Positions 46,271-58,464 of a DNA stretch of 64,000 nucleotides are shown piece after piece (the stretch's first letter is position 1; each line of letters starts with the position of its first letter). Position numbers and translations under genes: made by a program. Source of the DNA: Saccopteryx bilineata (lineage: Eukaryota; Chordata; Mammalia; Chiroptera; Emballonuridae); NCBI RefSeq assembly GCF_036850765.1, contig NC_089492.1, positions 180,064,106 through 180,128,105 on the forward strand, given 5' to 3'. The notes under the pieces were generated by a model. It saw nothing but the letters and a program-made list of their open reading frames with translations, made no database searches and was not told the DNA's origin.

Positions 46271-46619
46271 GTCCCATCATGTGTCACAAGCTAGTGGTGG
46301 AAGACATGGCAGCCTGGGCCCGGCCCAGCACTATGTACTTGTATCACTAAATAGATGACCTTATGCTAATCTCTCTCAGACCTATAGCAGGCAGCATCCA
46401 CTTCTTGATTCACCTGCAAGACTGAGGATGTTCAATCAATGCCAACAAATCCAGGGTCCTGGCTATTCTGTCAAGTTCTCGGGGGTTGTCTGGTCAAGTA
46501 AGACAAGAGTTATACCTACCATGATAATTGATAAGAAAACCCTTTATCCAGGGATAGGGCAATAGAATACTTCCTTTGCCAGCACCCTCAGATATAGCCC
46601 TGGGGAAATCTACCCTTAC

Positions 46620-48000
46620 CTGGTCATGGAAGGTCCAGGTAGAGTCCCATTGGTGTTCACTGGTGACTCTCTGGGGGTAGGGTATAGCATAGAGTCTTAT
46701 ATTCTATCCCTTCATTTTGGCCTCATGGCCATTACCCTGAATTGCACCAACCTTTCTACAACTTTGATTCTAAGGGTACCCATATGGTCTCCGTATGGAA
46801 AATATGGCCTTCACACCTTGCCATGCATGTGCAAGACATGGAGCCTGACCATGCCTGGCACCAGCATGCAGGCCTTCCTCCAACAACTTCATAGTCCTGA
46901 TATGTGACTGGATAGTCCCTTGTGTCTTGCCAGTTGGACAGGATCTGCCTTTTCTTGTACTCTTGAAACATTTATCCTAGCACCCATAGTCTGATCACTG
47001 GTAGCACTTTCCTACACTGGGTCCACCTGATGGCAACGGCGAGCAACCAGGCAGCTTGCAGGGTCTGCACTGAATTCCCAGCATATACATCCACTGGCCT
47101 TCCCTGGCAAATTGCTCCAGCCAATGAATCAGATTGAACTATGCTGAGGGTGGAACACAGCACAGCCATCTTATAATATCACCCAGGCTCATGTGTTCTC
47201 TCTGGTCAGGGAGGAGGTCAACAAACCTTGCCCATGACTGGGATATTCAGTCTGGGATGGGGTGGGTTGGCTCACTTCCCTCCAAGTACAACTCTGTGAA
47301 CCTGTGACTCTATGTATAAAGCATCAAAATGGGACAGGAAATTCCACTGCCAGACCTATGGGCTGGTTGCCCCCTTTCTTCTGCCACAACATCTCAGTCC
47401 TCACTGCAGAGGACCAAGGGGGAAAAACAGAATGCCTCTTTGTATGCCAGGGCCTTTGTTGCTCCCTGGGGAACTCTCTGGATTTATGGCACCCATGGGT
47501 GGCCATACTCATCATATAATTGGATATAATTGGACAGGACGATGCACCTGGGGTTCCCTATATATCCTTGGGCATGTCCTAAAACCCCTGCCCTACTTGT
47601 CCCTTAATTGGGACTCTTTTCAAGCACAGCATAGGGTGCAGAGAACAGAATTAGGGTTCCATCCACTACCTTTTTCATACCCCTGCTGGCACTATGCTGA
47701 CTTACCAGTCAATCATCACCTTGGTTAAGCACACTGTCCTAGCTCTTATCCAGTCCAATAGAGCCATCACCCTTCTTAATGATGAAGTAACCCAAATATG
47801 AAAGGTGGTTTTGCAATGTCATATGGTCTTGATTTGTTTACCACTGTCCAAGGAAGCACTTGTGCCATACTCTAAACAGAGTATTGTATATATATCCCTG
47901 ACAGTGCACATAACATCACTGAGGCGTTATGCATTATGTCCACCAAGGTGTCCCATGTTACCTCCATGGAGGATGATCGTTTGATTTCCTGGTGATCCTC
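46620..48000 (+). pseudogene. ERV-B env relic
   Basis: Broken frames (46626-46907, 47262-47519, 47312-47728) look like surface subunit remains (for example SYNWTGRCTWG across frames near 47515-47550). At 47866-47900 the transmembrane-subunit cysteine motif is recognisable but contains an in-frame TAA, and one Cys of the terminal pair is Tyr. No intact signal, cleavage or anchor region. Nonfunctional. Confidence 0.65.
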
Positions 48001-48100
48001 TCTGGTTTAGATATAAGACTCCTCTTCATTTAGTATTGAGTTGGTTTTTCAGGATGATTGTTCTTAAATTTAACTGTAACTCCAGTTTGGTTCTGGGAGG

Positions 48101-48440
48101 AGGTAAGTGTAATAGCCATGTACCCTGCCACCATCTTGGATCTCTCTTAACATCGAGTCTTAAACATAACTCTCAGTGCACAACCTTAATTTTATGTAAG
48201 ATCAAGAAAAGAGAGAAAGGAAGAATATAGAGTTTTTAGATGTGATAAATGCCAAAGAAAGATAAACCTTTAGACAGATGAAGGCAACAAAAAGCCATCA
48301 GCAGGCCTCACTGAGAATAGACTCAGCAAGAGACTTCACATATGAGAAGCTGAAAATGAATGTTCAGCATCCAGCAAGCCAGAACCTAGAAAAAGAGGAG
48401 AAAATGGAAATTTATCATAAAATCAGAACAATAAAATAAA
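48101..48440. other. No recognised feature
   Basis: Sequence just past ERV-B. The right edge of ERV-B is not defined; no LTR copy is seen. Confidence 0.45.
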
Positions 48441-48443
48441 AAA

Positions 48444-48900
48444 CAAGACATTCTTGCCTGACCAGGTGGTGGTGCAGTGGATATAGCATCGGACTGGGAT
48501 GCAGAGGACCCAGGTTCGAAACCCCAAGGTCGCCAGCTTGAGCTTGGGCTCATTAGGTTGAGCATGGGTTCATCAGGCTTTAGCACAGGCTCATCAGCTT
48601 AAGTGGAGGGTCGTTGGCTTGAGCGTGGGATTATAGATGTGACCCCATGGTCACTAGCTTGAGCCTAAAGCTCACTGGTTTGAAGCCCAGGGTTGCTGGC
48701 TTGAGCAAGGTGTCACTCATTCTGCTGTAGCCCCCAGTCAAGGCACATATGAGAAAGCAACCACTGAACAACTAAGGAGCCACAACGAAGAATTGATGCT
48801 TCTCATTTCTCTCCCTTCCTGTCTGTCCCTCTCTCTGACTCTCTCTCTCTGTCACAACAAAAAACAAAACAAACAAACAAAAAAAACCCCAAGACAATCT
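48444..48900 (+). mobile_element. SINE-B, long form
   Basis: Head gcctgaccaggtggtggtg at 48456; several extra 'gcttgagc' modules; A/C-rich tail. Flanks caagacattct (48444-48454) and caagacaatct (48890-48900). Confidence 0.9.
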
Positions 48901-50900
48901 GACAGGTTTAAAGGCATTGTTGGCTTAAATTTCTATCATTTTTTTATTGGTTCAATTAGGTACAAGTGGCTCCTTAAGTAGTCCACCTATAATCAAGAGA
49001 CAATTTCTGCAACAAAACAAACACAAGGTATCTTGGCCTTAGTATAACAGACACCTGGGTGTGTTTGTTATTGGCCTACAGGAGGATGCCTGACCCATTT
49101 CTAACAGCATGGGACCAGTGTATTAATCATGATGCTTTTGGTAATAGGTAATAGGAAAAACAAATAAACCAGCTTCAACAATAGGGAAAAAAATGTATTA
49201 CCTCCCATACCAGAAAGTTGAGGAGGTGGTAGGAGTGGACCGGATCAGTGAACTCAGCTGCCCAGTGCTGGCAGTATGACCTTGATTCCTTCTGCCCATC
49301 TGGTCTGCTGTCCTCCACATGCATGCTAGCTCCTCTTACTCACAAGATCCCAGTACCAGCTCCAGGATCACATCTTCACACAGTGCTAAGAGCCAGAATA
49401 GGAAAGAGCACAAGATTGTCTTGAGACCCCTTTTTAAACAGAAACAGAATCTGAACTGAACCTTTCAGACCCTCACATCTTAGATTGACAAGAATCTCAA
49501 CAAATGTCATTCTTAAACCAACCAGTAACAAGTGGAATCAAGTTATCAATTGGCTTAGCTTAATCAAGATGTATCTCCAAGAAGCTAGGAGGGTCCAGCC
49601 TTCCCTAAGTCAGATAAGTGCCTGTATAGAATCAGGGTTTTGTTAGCAAGGAAGCGGGTTTGGGAGAAGGGGTGTGGGGTGAACAGCAGTGGTGTCTGCT
49701 ATAAGCTCTCATTCTTAATTTATACACAATAATATTCACTTTTTGTGTTGTACAGGTCTATGAGTGTTGTGTAACATAATTAAGATATAGAAAAGTGGAT
49801 TATGAAAGTGAGTGGATGGATTCATGATCAACCAGCATGGATTTACTATTGTGGTATAAACAAGCAAGAGAGACTCATGGTTCTTATACATTGCATCCTT
49901 TGTCCTTTACACACTTCCAGGAGGACAGCCAAGCAATGTCTAAGACCAGTTCTGGGAGGAAAGAACAGTGTGTTATCGGGGCTTGAAGATAAAAAGACTC
50001 CTACTCTGGAGCTATGACCAATCTTGTCCTGGTGACTGTTTATGATTCCCAGGTAGCCAGGTGAAAGGCCACCTCTTATTGCTACCCTTTATTGACCTGA
50101 TTGTTTCCTGTGTTCCCTAAGACTCACCAACCTTGCTTCATTTTGCCTATGCTTCTTGTCAATTCCCAGCTAGTTAGCTGAGGTAGTGTGACCCTGAGTC
50201 AGGATTCAGGACCTGTTTTCAGCCTAAAGACAGAGGCTGAGTCTGCAGAGTGCCTTAATCCAGGGAGGACAGGAGTGCTTCCAGACTGTGTGGTGCTAAC
50301 ATAGGTTTGCCTCTGATTAAAAAATATTATGGCAGGACTGATGGACTATTGTAGGAGACAGGTGTGGCCTCTGGAATGAGGTTGAACACAATCAATAATA
50401 TAGTTAATGAAATAATGACTATAATAAGAGTAGCAAACACAGTAGCTAACATTTACAAACCCGAAGACTGTCTGGTGAGAGCAGCTTTTCAGCCCCCTTC
50501 AACAATACTTGCAGTGTTTAAAGGCCCATGAATGAGCCCAACTGTGCCTGAAACCGCAGTCATCTAACCCAGGGTGCTTTCTTCCAGCGAGCTGGCGCCA
50601 GTGCTTGCCTTTAATTGCCCGGGGCCAGCACTGGCCTGGTTAGTGCCTTTGTGCAAAGCAGAAAAAGTCTCCCCTTCCTCCTGATCCTTATTTCCATCTA
50701 TTAGAAAACCATTGTGAATATGCAGTAAAATTGTAATAGTAAACATACGATTCCTTGGGTCGTGAACTCTGAACAGTGTCTTTAGGTCGCAGTCAGTACT
50801 GCTGTAAACAGTAGTCTCAGGACTACAGGATGAGAAAAGTCCCTATTGTCTCAGGAGTGAAGCAGGCCTGGATGAGTAGTTGGAAGGTGTCCGATGGTAT
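48901..50900. other. No recognised gene
   Basis: Non-coding. 49100-49700 and 50200-50880 may be old transposon or LTR fragments but I cannot name them. Frames 49802-50017 and 50564-50746 lack domains. Confidence 0.45.
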
Positions 50901-50904
50901 GTTA

Positions 50905-51165
50905 TGGTACTTATTTTTTTGGCACTTATGGAGTGTTACTACCTTATAGGTGTGTTGCTAAGTGCTATACAAGAAATATCTCATTTAATGTCCTAAAGAA
51001 AACTGTGGACAGGTATTATTTTTATCTTTATTTACAGACGAGGAAATCGAATTTTAGGGGGTTTCTATCACTTGCCCTAATTCACATGGTTATTAAGTGA
51101 CAGAGCTTCCCTCGCGTCTTGATTGGGCTAGTGCTAAAGTTACCACTCTGCTTCTAAATACATGT
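50905..51165 (-). mobile_element. MIR
   Basis: Near-complete minus-strand MIR: tgctaagtgctatacaagaa, atctcatttaatgtcc, tttacagacgaggaaatcga, ttattaagtgacagagcttc. The frame at 50894-51100 is this MIR. Confidence 0.8.
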
Positions 51166-52105
51166 GCACATGTGTGAGCATGGATATAATTTTTAAAATT
51201 CTGTTGGAATTTATTTTGGTAATTATAATGGATATGCATATTACCATAAATATCTTTAATATATTTTTGTTGGGTTTCTCTGAAAAAGAGAAGTGAGCCT
51301 TGTGATAGTTAAAGTACTACAGAAGTTGATGATGTAACTACAATAAAAATTGCAAATATTAAGGGAAAAAATCTCTCTTTTTAGATGAAATTACTGAAGC
51401 CAATATAAGTAACTGATTTACCAATAGAGGTGACACAGTGCTTCTGTGTCGCTTGCTTCTGTGGGGGACAGGTGTGCTTTTGCTCAATTAGATGATTAGT
51501 CCTCCAATTTGGAAGCATGTTGGCAAAGATTCAAGCCTGAGAGGCTGATCTTTTTCAGTGATAATCCTTAAGATCTCATGAGAGACAACGCAGCGGCTTC
51601 CTCTCAAACCCATGCCAGAGAAACTTAGTGGCCAAAGACCAGGTCTCTCTTTCTTTTGGCATCTGTAGTCACAGGAGCATTGCTTTTGGCCCAGCAAAAT
51701 ACTTGCTAAGTCCTGCTATTTCACTGTCTTCTCTGAGAAAGCTGTTGAAGGGAATGAGGAGTGAGAAATTTTACCCAACAGCTGCTTATTTGGTTGTCTC
51801 CCAGAAAGAATTCTTAATTTAACTGATTTCCTCTTCCTAACTAGATTTAGCCATTAGAGTTTCCTATAAGAGTTTAACCTAGAGTTTCCCTATGAGAGTC
51901 TCTCCCTGGATTGTGTCTGCCTGCCTCACAGCACCACAGCTGAATAATTGCCATGAAATTCACATCTTGTCAAAGCAGAAGAGATATGTACAGCCAGATC
52001 CAGGTGGCTGGCTCGTCAATACGGTTGGATTCAAGAAGTATGTGCAAAGCACTTCCCCAGCTACTCTCAGGTGATGGAAAGGTGAGCCGGACAGTCTTGG
52101 TGGGA
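51166..52105. other. No recognised feature
   Basis: Non-coding. Frames at 51488-51697, 51628-51822 and 51892-52138 show no domain or conserved splice pattern. Confidence 0.5.
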
Positions 52106-52109
52106 CCTC

Positions 52110-52895
52110 TAGACTCTCATGAGTCATTCAACAAATAACGAGGACCTACTCTTTGCTAGGCACTGTTCTAGGCATGGGGGATACAGCAATAAACAAAATA
52201 GACAAAACCCCTGTACTTTCTGGTGGGGGAGACAGACAACAAAGAAATAAATAAGACAATGTATAATATGGTAGATAATGATAAGTGTTATGCAGGAATT
52301 ATTGTAATCTAGGAATATGTATTAAAAACAAGCAATGAAAAGCAACCAATGAACAACTAAAGTGATGCAATTTAGAAGTTGATGTTTCTCATTTCTCTCC
52401 CTTCCTATCTGTCTTTCTGTCTGTTCTCTCACTAAAACAAACAAACAAACAAACAAATAACACCCTATGATGTTAGGTGTTGGTGCAAAGACCTATGAGA
52501 TGATGATGGAGGAAGAAATCCAATTTGACTGAGGAGGGAAGACTCTTGGAAGAATGTGTGCAAGTTGTGAGATTTAAGCTGGACCCTGATGAAAGTTTAG
52601 GCCAGATGAATGCAGCCACAGTGTAGGAAGGGAGGGAAAGAAGTCTCCTCTCATGAGACATTTCAGCAAAGGTCCAGGAGTGATGAGCAGAGATAGAAAG
52701 CACACTCAGGGGAGCTGAATAGCTTACCCCAGCCTCAACAGTGGGTGAGATGATAGGTGGAACAAAAATCTGGTCTGGAAAGGTATGTAGAGGCCAAGTG
52801 ATGAGGATTTTGACTAAGGAGTATGGGTTGAGCTCTGCATGCAATGGGGAGTTGTTGAGTGTTTTATGTGGAAAGTGCTCTGAGCAGATGTTTGT
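52110..52895 (-). mobile_element. L2, minus, with SINE-B tail inserted
   Basis: Minus-strand L2 3' region: gagtcattcaacaaataac, ggcactgttctaggcatggg, gtggggagacagacaac-like text. It then continues with aagctggaccctgatgaaag and gcatgcaatggggagttgtt. The 123-codon minus frame 52473-52844 is L2 sequence, not a host gene. Confidence 0.7.
52338..52460 (+). mobile_element. SINE-B 3' fragment, 5'-truncated
   Basis: Only the distal part is present (aagcaaccaatgaacaacta, CT-rich run, (CAAA)n tail at 52436-52460). No head. Confidence 0.75.
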
Positions 52896-52999
52896 AGATG
52901 GCAGTGTGTCAGCTGGATGCCTTGTCCAGGTGCAAGGAGATACCTGGGTTGGTGCTGGTCTTGGTGGCTGGAACCTAGTGGAACTGAGTCAAGAAGAGT

Positions 53000-53170
53000 C
53001 TTTGGTTTCCCTTATGAAACAGGTGTCATTGTCCTATTATTCAGATAATTTCAGGATAAAAAAAATGTAATCTTTCCCACACTCAGTAGATTGAGGCGCT
53101 GAGAGGTTCACAGCTTCATCCTTTTATAGTTGTAGTTAAGCAACTTGGGAGCTGGAAACTTGAGACTTAT
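53000..53170 (-). mobile_element. MIR fragment
   Basis: tagattgaggcgctgagagg with later caacttgggagctg resembles minus-strand MIR. Diverged. Confidence 0.5.
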
Positions 53171-53218
53171 CAATGACTCTCAATGATTTCTTGAAGCAAA
53201 CCTCATTGAAGGCTTATG

Positions 53219-53328
53219 CAGGTATACCTTGGAGATATTGTGGGGTCAGTCCCAGATCACTTCAATAAAGTGCGTATTACAAATACAGCGAGTCATAAGC
53301 TTTTTGTTAGTGGAGCGTTTAGCCTTCA

Positions 53329-53359
<31 letters not shown>

Positions 53360-53417
53360 GGACATCTGTCATCTGTAAAGTGCAGTAAAGTACAATAAAA
53401 TGAGGTATGCCTATATA
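53219..53417. mobile_element. Tigger1-type MITE
   Basis: Ends caggtataccttggagat and, in reverse complement, ataggcatacctcattttat; interior fragments (aataaagtgcgtattacaaa) match Tigger1 termini from memory. The centre is reduced to a run of about 22 A at 53337-53359. TA target plausible. Confidence 0.83.
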
Positions 53418-53419
53418 AA

Positions 53420-55053
53420 GAGGTGTGGCGTGTGTCTTTTCTTGACAAATTATATCTGGATAATCAGATAAGTTTTGGAAAGGAATGAGTTCCACTGTAT
53501 TCACTCTCCTGATGTTGAGTTCACCCTCATCATTCACAAGTATTACAGAGCCCTAAAGAGATGAGAAGAAACAAATACTTCAATTTTACAAGTTTATTTC
53601 ACTATTATTCCCCAGTTGACTCCCTTGCTAACAGCCAACAAAGATATTTGATTTACTTGAGTTTAAAGACAAAAAGAAAACCATTTCTATTCCCTTGTTC
53701 TTTCCTCTTCCATATTCTCCTGCCCTATACTTATTAGGCTCATTTCTGTCTCCTCTCTTTGTTGGTGTTTAAGAGATGCTTGCATAGGGGTTTTAGACAT
53801 TTTGCCAAATGATGTGTATAACGTGACTCTTTCCCCATCTTTCCTCAACATCTTGAGTGAAGTATCCATTTCTCAGAGATGCTGTGTGGAGTTGGCTGTA
53901 TTATTTTGGCCCATTTCCTGGTGGGGGCGGACCTGGAACAGGACTGCCCTTTGGGGGGTACACTGAACTGGCTACAGAGACAGATGTGATGCATGTACAT
54001 TCTCGCTTCAATTGGAAGGCCAGCCCAGCCCAAGCTTTTGTTCTCTCCCCAGGGATTAGTAGTGGAAATTTGAAGCCAGTTGAGGAGGGCTGGCAAGGAA
54101 ATGGGTATTAACAATGATACTTTGAAAGTACAAAGGCTTGCCAAGACTTAGGTCGTTTAGTTGTTTTCCAGGATCATTTCAAGTCAGTCAACACAACAGC
54201 ACTAGAAACCCCAGAATCCTAATCCCATTTGGCTCTACCTGTATGCCTTCTCATTGTTTGTTTAAGGGTTTTCTATGCATGTGTGTTTTCTGCAAACACA
54301 TGGCAATTAAAAATATATATTGTAAAATGTGTCATGGGGTGGAACTGGGCTGCTCCAAAAGGGAACTGTAAGAACCATAAACAGGGAGGGTCATTGCAAT
54401 CAGCAGTTGTGCCCTCAACTCGAGGGCACTGGTGGGTTGAATGAGCTGCTATTCACACTTTAAAAAAAAACAAAACAAACAAAAAAACCCACACCAAGTT
54501 TATTTGCTTTTCTGTCCCTTCAGATGTTCTGCATGAAACCATCTGAGGCCATGAGTGATTCTGAAGCAGCACTCGGTGGGGCTTAAGAGCTCCAATAGCC
54601 TGCATTTGTAAATTGATTCTAGTACCACCAATTCCAACATGGGTGTTGGGCAGGGGGAGCTTCCAATCAACACCAAGCAATTCTCAGACACCCTGCTGGT
54701 GTGCTCCTGGTGTCCAAGAATTCAGCTCATTTCTGACACCATTTACCCAGAAAAAGCATCAGATTCCACAGGTTAAGGGTTCAGTCCTACAAGACTGCCC
54801 TGCCCCACCCCCAACTTCAGAGGCCAGGCCGAGCCCATGCTGTTACTTATGTTTCTGACTGACCAGCTATAAAGCAAAAGTTCCCATAAACCCTTCCTTG
54901 GGTTCAATTCATTTGCTAAAGTGGCTCACAGAACTCTGAGAAACGCTTTACATACTAGATTACTGGTGTATTATAAAAGGATATGACTCAGGGACAGCCA
55001 GGTGGAAGGCATGCCCAGGGCAGTGGGGGAAAGGTCGTGGAGCTTCCCTGTTC
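53420..55053. other. No recognised gene
   Basis: Non-coding. Overlapping frames at 53845-54144 minus and 53857-54111 plus, 54138-54444, and 54453-54858 lack domains. An A/CAAA patch lies at 54462-54487. Confidence 0.5.
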
Positions 55054-55558
55054 TCTTAGATCAGGGGTCAGGAACCTATGGCTCACGAGCCAGATGTGGC
55101 TCTTTTGATGGTTGCATCTGGCTCGCAGACAAATCTTTAATAAAAAAATAATAACTTTAAAAATATAAAACATTCTCGCCCTGGCCGGTTGGCTCAGTAG
55201 TAGAGCATCGGCCTGGCGTGCAGAAGTCCCGGGTTCGATTTCCGGCCAGGGCACACAGGAGAAGCGCCCATCTGCTTCTCCACCCCTCCCCCTCTCCTTC
55301 CTCTCTGTCTGTCTCTTTCCCTCCCGCAGCCGAGGCTCCATTGGAGCAAAGATGGCCCGGGCGCTGGGGATGGCTCCTTGGCCTCTGCCCCAGGCGCTAG
55401 AGTGGCTCTGGTCGCGGCAGAGCGACGCCCCGGAGGGGCAGAGCATCGTCCCCTGGTGGGCAGAGCGTCGGCCCCTGGTGGGCGTGCCGGGTGGATCCCG
55501 GTTGGGTGCATGCGGGAGTCTGTCTGTCTCTCCCCATTTCCAGCTTCAGGGAAAAAAA

Positions 55559-55608
<50 letters not shown>

Positions 55609-55827
55609 ATATTATCATGTATTACAATCCATTAATTTCTTACCGCTCATGTTCATGGTTGTGGGTGGCTGGAGCCAATCACAGCTGTTCTCCAGGACAA
55701 CATCAAATTTTTATTGGATAATGCTTAACGCACACGGGTCATTGTATGGCTCTCACGGAATTACATTTAAAAATATGTGGCGTTCATGGCTCTCTCAGCC
55801 AGAAAGGTTCCGCCCCTTGTCTTAGGG
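55054..55827. mobile_element. Nonautonomous hAT split by SINE-A
   Basis: Left part 55062-55177 begins caggggtcaggaacctatgg; right part 55617-55819 ends aaaggttccgccccttg, the inverted counterpart. Flanks tcttagat (55054-55061) and tcttaggg (55820-55827), 6 of 8 identical. About 330 bases without the SINE. Confidence 0.87.
55167..55616 (+). mobile_element. SINE-A, young, in hAT
   Basis: Full-length, CpG-rich copy with two 'gggcagagcgtcggcccctg' type modules, an A run at 55552-55576 and (TA)n at 55577-55601. Flanks aaaacattctc (55167-55177) and aaaatattatc (55606-55616). Confidence 0.92.
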
Positions 55828-56156
55828 GCCACTCTCCCAGCACATCATCTGTTCACAGACCCAGAACCTCTTTGAACTTCCTCCTTTGAGGATTTTATGG
55901 GAGCTTAATTACATAAACATGATTGATGAACTATTAGTGATTAATTCAACCTCCAGCTTCTCTTTTCCTCTCTGGAGGTTGGGGGATGGAGCTGAGAGTT
56001 CTGACACTCTCATTACATGGCTGGTTTTCCAGGCCCCAGCCCTCTCTCTCTCCCTTTCCCATCTCTCTCTCCAAAATCAATAAATTAAAAAAAAATTTTT
56101 TTAAAGAAAAAATTCCAAGAGTTTTAGGAGCTCTGTGCCAGAAACAGGGACGAAGA
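55828..56156. other. No clear feature
   Basis: A CT-rich run with A tail at 56040-56115 resembles a SINE 3' end, but no head is seen. Confidence 0.4.
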
Positions 56157-56564
56157 CCAAATATGTTTTTTTTTTGTTTTTTTTTTGTTTTTTGTATTTT
56201 TCTTAAGTGAGAAGCAGGGAGGCAGAGAGACAGACTCCTGCATGCGCTCGACCAGGATCCACCCTGCATGCCCACTAGAGGGCAATGTTCTGCCCATCTG
56301 GGGCCATTGCTCCATTGCTACTGGAGCCATTCTAGCACCTGAGGCAGAGGCCATGGAGCCATCCCCAGTGCCCGGACCAAGTTTGCTCCAATGGAGCCTT
56401 GGCTGCAGGAGGGGAAGAGAGAGATAGAGAGAAAAGAGAAGGTGAAGGGTGGGAAGCAGATAGGCACTTCTCCTGTGTGCCCTGGCCGGGAATCAAACCC
56501 AAGACTTCCACACGCCGGGCCAATGCACTACCACTGAGCCAACCAGCCAGAGCTCCAAATATGT
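56157..56564 (-). mobile_element. SINE-A, minus
   Basis: Poly-T tail 56167-56200; head ending ccactgagccaaccagccag near 56550. Perfect 10-base duplication ccaaatatgt at 56157-56166 and 56555-56564. Confidence 0.92.
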
Positions 56565-56594
56565 ATTTTTTATTACAAATCACAATGTGACAAT

Positions 56595-56775
56595 TTGACT
56601 CCTGGTTCTCCCTCTTCCTAGCTCTGTGAGCTTGAGAAGTCATTTCATCTTTCTGTGCTTCAGGTCCTCATCTACGAATGAGGCCATGAAAAGGATCTTT
56701 GTCATTGGCCTGTGCTGAGGATAAAATGGGTTAATTCCTATAAAGCCATAAGAACAGCCTAGTATCTAGCGCTAG
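56595..56775 (+). mobile_element. MIR
   Basis: Plus-strand MIR landmarks: agctctgtgagcttgagaag, tgcttcaggtcctcatctac, gaggataaaatgggttaatt. Confidence 0.75.
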
Positions 56776-58256
56776 ACCTTTTTTAACACTGGTGCTAAGG
56801 GACCTAACCAAGATTCTTAAATACTGTTATAAAACAAAATTCAACTGAGAAGATTTGAAGATCTAATTGGCTTTATTCAATGACTCATAAATTGGTCAGC
56901 AACCCATCTAGCAAATAGAAAGGAGCTCTGACGAGTTGTACAAAATAGAAACCATTTTTTTGGCAGAAGGGGAGGAAAAAAAGTTTCTAGTAAAGAGTGG
57001 ATTATTTCAGGCAAGATCATCTTTGTTTGGGCAAGGGTGGGGTTCTATCAGGCAGATTACCTCACTAGTGCTGACCAGATAATTCCAGATTGAGTAAAGG
57101 TCACATTCCTGGGAGAGGCTGAAACTATAATTGAGTCTTAGTTTGCTGATGAGGGACTTAGCATAAGTGACTCCATTTTGGTACCAGTGTTAGTTTTTTA
57201 ACAGTACTGTGTGTAAATTTAGGTTAAAAGACAGAGTAAAGGGAAGCATGGCTTCTTTTCAAAAGGAAAAAGAGCTTTCAAATATAGGGGGTGATATGAA
57301 GAGAGGAAAAGCTTTCTAGCACCAATTGCTGAAATAGGGGTAAAGTTCATGGCTCCCATGGACTAGAGTGTTGGAGTATACCTTACACTTTCTCCATTTC
57401 CACGATAATTGGTTCATTTGTGTAAGTAACACCTGCTTTTTGTAGAGTTTATAGAATAACTTAAACCCAGAATAGTCATGGTTGTACATTTTTAGGGACT
57501 TGGGCTTGAATAAATAACTTCAGTGACATTTCAGAAAGGACTGCCTGACTCTAAGGGTGTCCTACATAGCCCCCACCTATGAGCAATAAACTATGTGAGT
57601 AGGGTGGCCTTTGGAAAGGCCTAGAAATGGGAGCTTTGTCTCTTTCTTTCCTCCAACTCTTTCACACAAATACTCTCCTGGCCTGTAGCAGCAGCAGCCT
57701 CTGGTTTTGAACATAAGAACATTTGTTACATGTAATCATTTTATAAGGTTGCTTATTTCCATTATAAATAATCATGAAATTGGGGGTGAAGGAGAAAGGT
57801 AACCACATTTTAAGCTACAAGAAGGCAATGATTTATTTTTGGTGTCTTTATTAAGAAGCCTAGTCTCAGTCAGATAATTTGCAGCAAAGTTTTACTCTGG
57901 AGCAAGTTTCCTCAACCATGTTAAATCCATGGGGGGAAATCCTCCTAGGATTTAGAACTGAAAAATAGCGTTAATAACAGAAACACTAATGTAAAGAGCA
58001 GGGAAAGAAGGCGTATTCTAACCATTTAGGAAAAAAAATGGGTAAGATGTTACTAATAAGCTCTGCTATATTTTTATCATACTATTTTCTTCATCTGAAG
58101 GAATATTGAGATGAGATTTTTAATTCTGAATGATTATCTGACAGCTCCCATTTCTAGGGCAAATTATTAGCAAGGGTTTTATTTTGCTATTAACTTTACT
58201 CAAAACTTAGAGGACACAGGTTTGCTAGAACCTAAAGGAAGACATAAAATCTACAG
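56776..58256. other. No recognised feature
   Basis: AT-rich non-coding DNA with no supported gene or repeat. Confidence 0.55.
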
Positions 58257-58464
58257 ACAAGAATGCCATACAGGCCTGACCTGAGGTGACACTGTGGATA
58301 AAGCGTCGACCTGGAGCGCTGAGGTTGCCAGTTCAAAACCTCTGGCTTTGTCTGATCAAGGCACATATGGGAGTTGATGCTTCCTGCTCCTCCCTCCTTC
58401 TCTCTCTCTCTCTGTCTCCCTTTCTCTCTCCTCTCTCTAAAATTAATTTTTTTAAAAATGCCAT
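58257..58464 (+). mobile_element. SINE-C
   Basis: Head ggcctgacctgaggtgacac at 58273; CT-rich run; short A tail. Flanks aatgccat at about 58262-58269 and 58457-58464. Confidence 0.88.

Larger units (their letters stand above)
45060..46540 (+). pseudogene. ERV-B reverse transcriptase relic
   Basis: RT text around 45130-45370 (WHMTIDYQ; DLGDAFFSIDVHEASQ) carries the first catalytic Asp region. A hAT (45416-46270) splits the domain. After it, at 46348-46359, the expected YxDD block reads stop-Ile-Asp-Asp: the aromatic codon is a TAA. Frames shift several times. No RNase H or integrase is recognised after it. Confidence 0.78.
40472..48100 (+). mobile_element. ERV-B: broken plus-strand provirus
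   Basis: Ordered plus-strand relics: probable 5' LTR (40472 to about 41693), gag region, protease (44610-44972), RT (45060-46540), env (46620-48000). Inserts: SINE-A 41136-41510, piggyBac 43054-44115, hAT 44305-44503, hAT 45416-46270 with a SINE-C inside. No 3' LTR matching the 5' LTR is found, so the 3' end is truncated. RT to env is abrupt, with no integrase recognised. All frames broken. Class I/III placement not resolved. Confidence 0.75.

Noticed and set aside
52473..52844. 123-codon minus-strand frame
   Set aside because: The underlying DNA reads as minus-strand L2; the frame is coincidental.
54988..55511. 152- and 105-codon minus-strand frames
   Set aside because: They cross the SINE-A at 55178-55605 and part of a hAT; CpG-rich SINE bodies give long chance frames.
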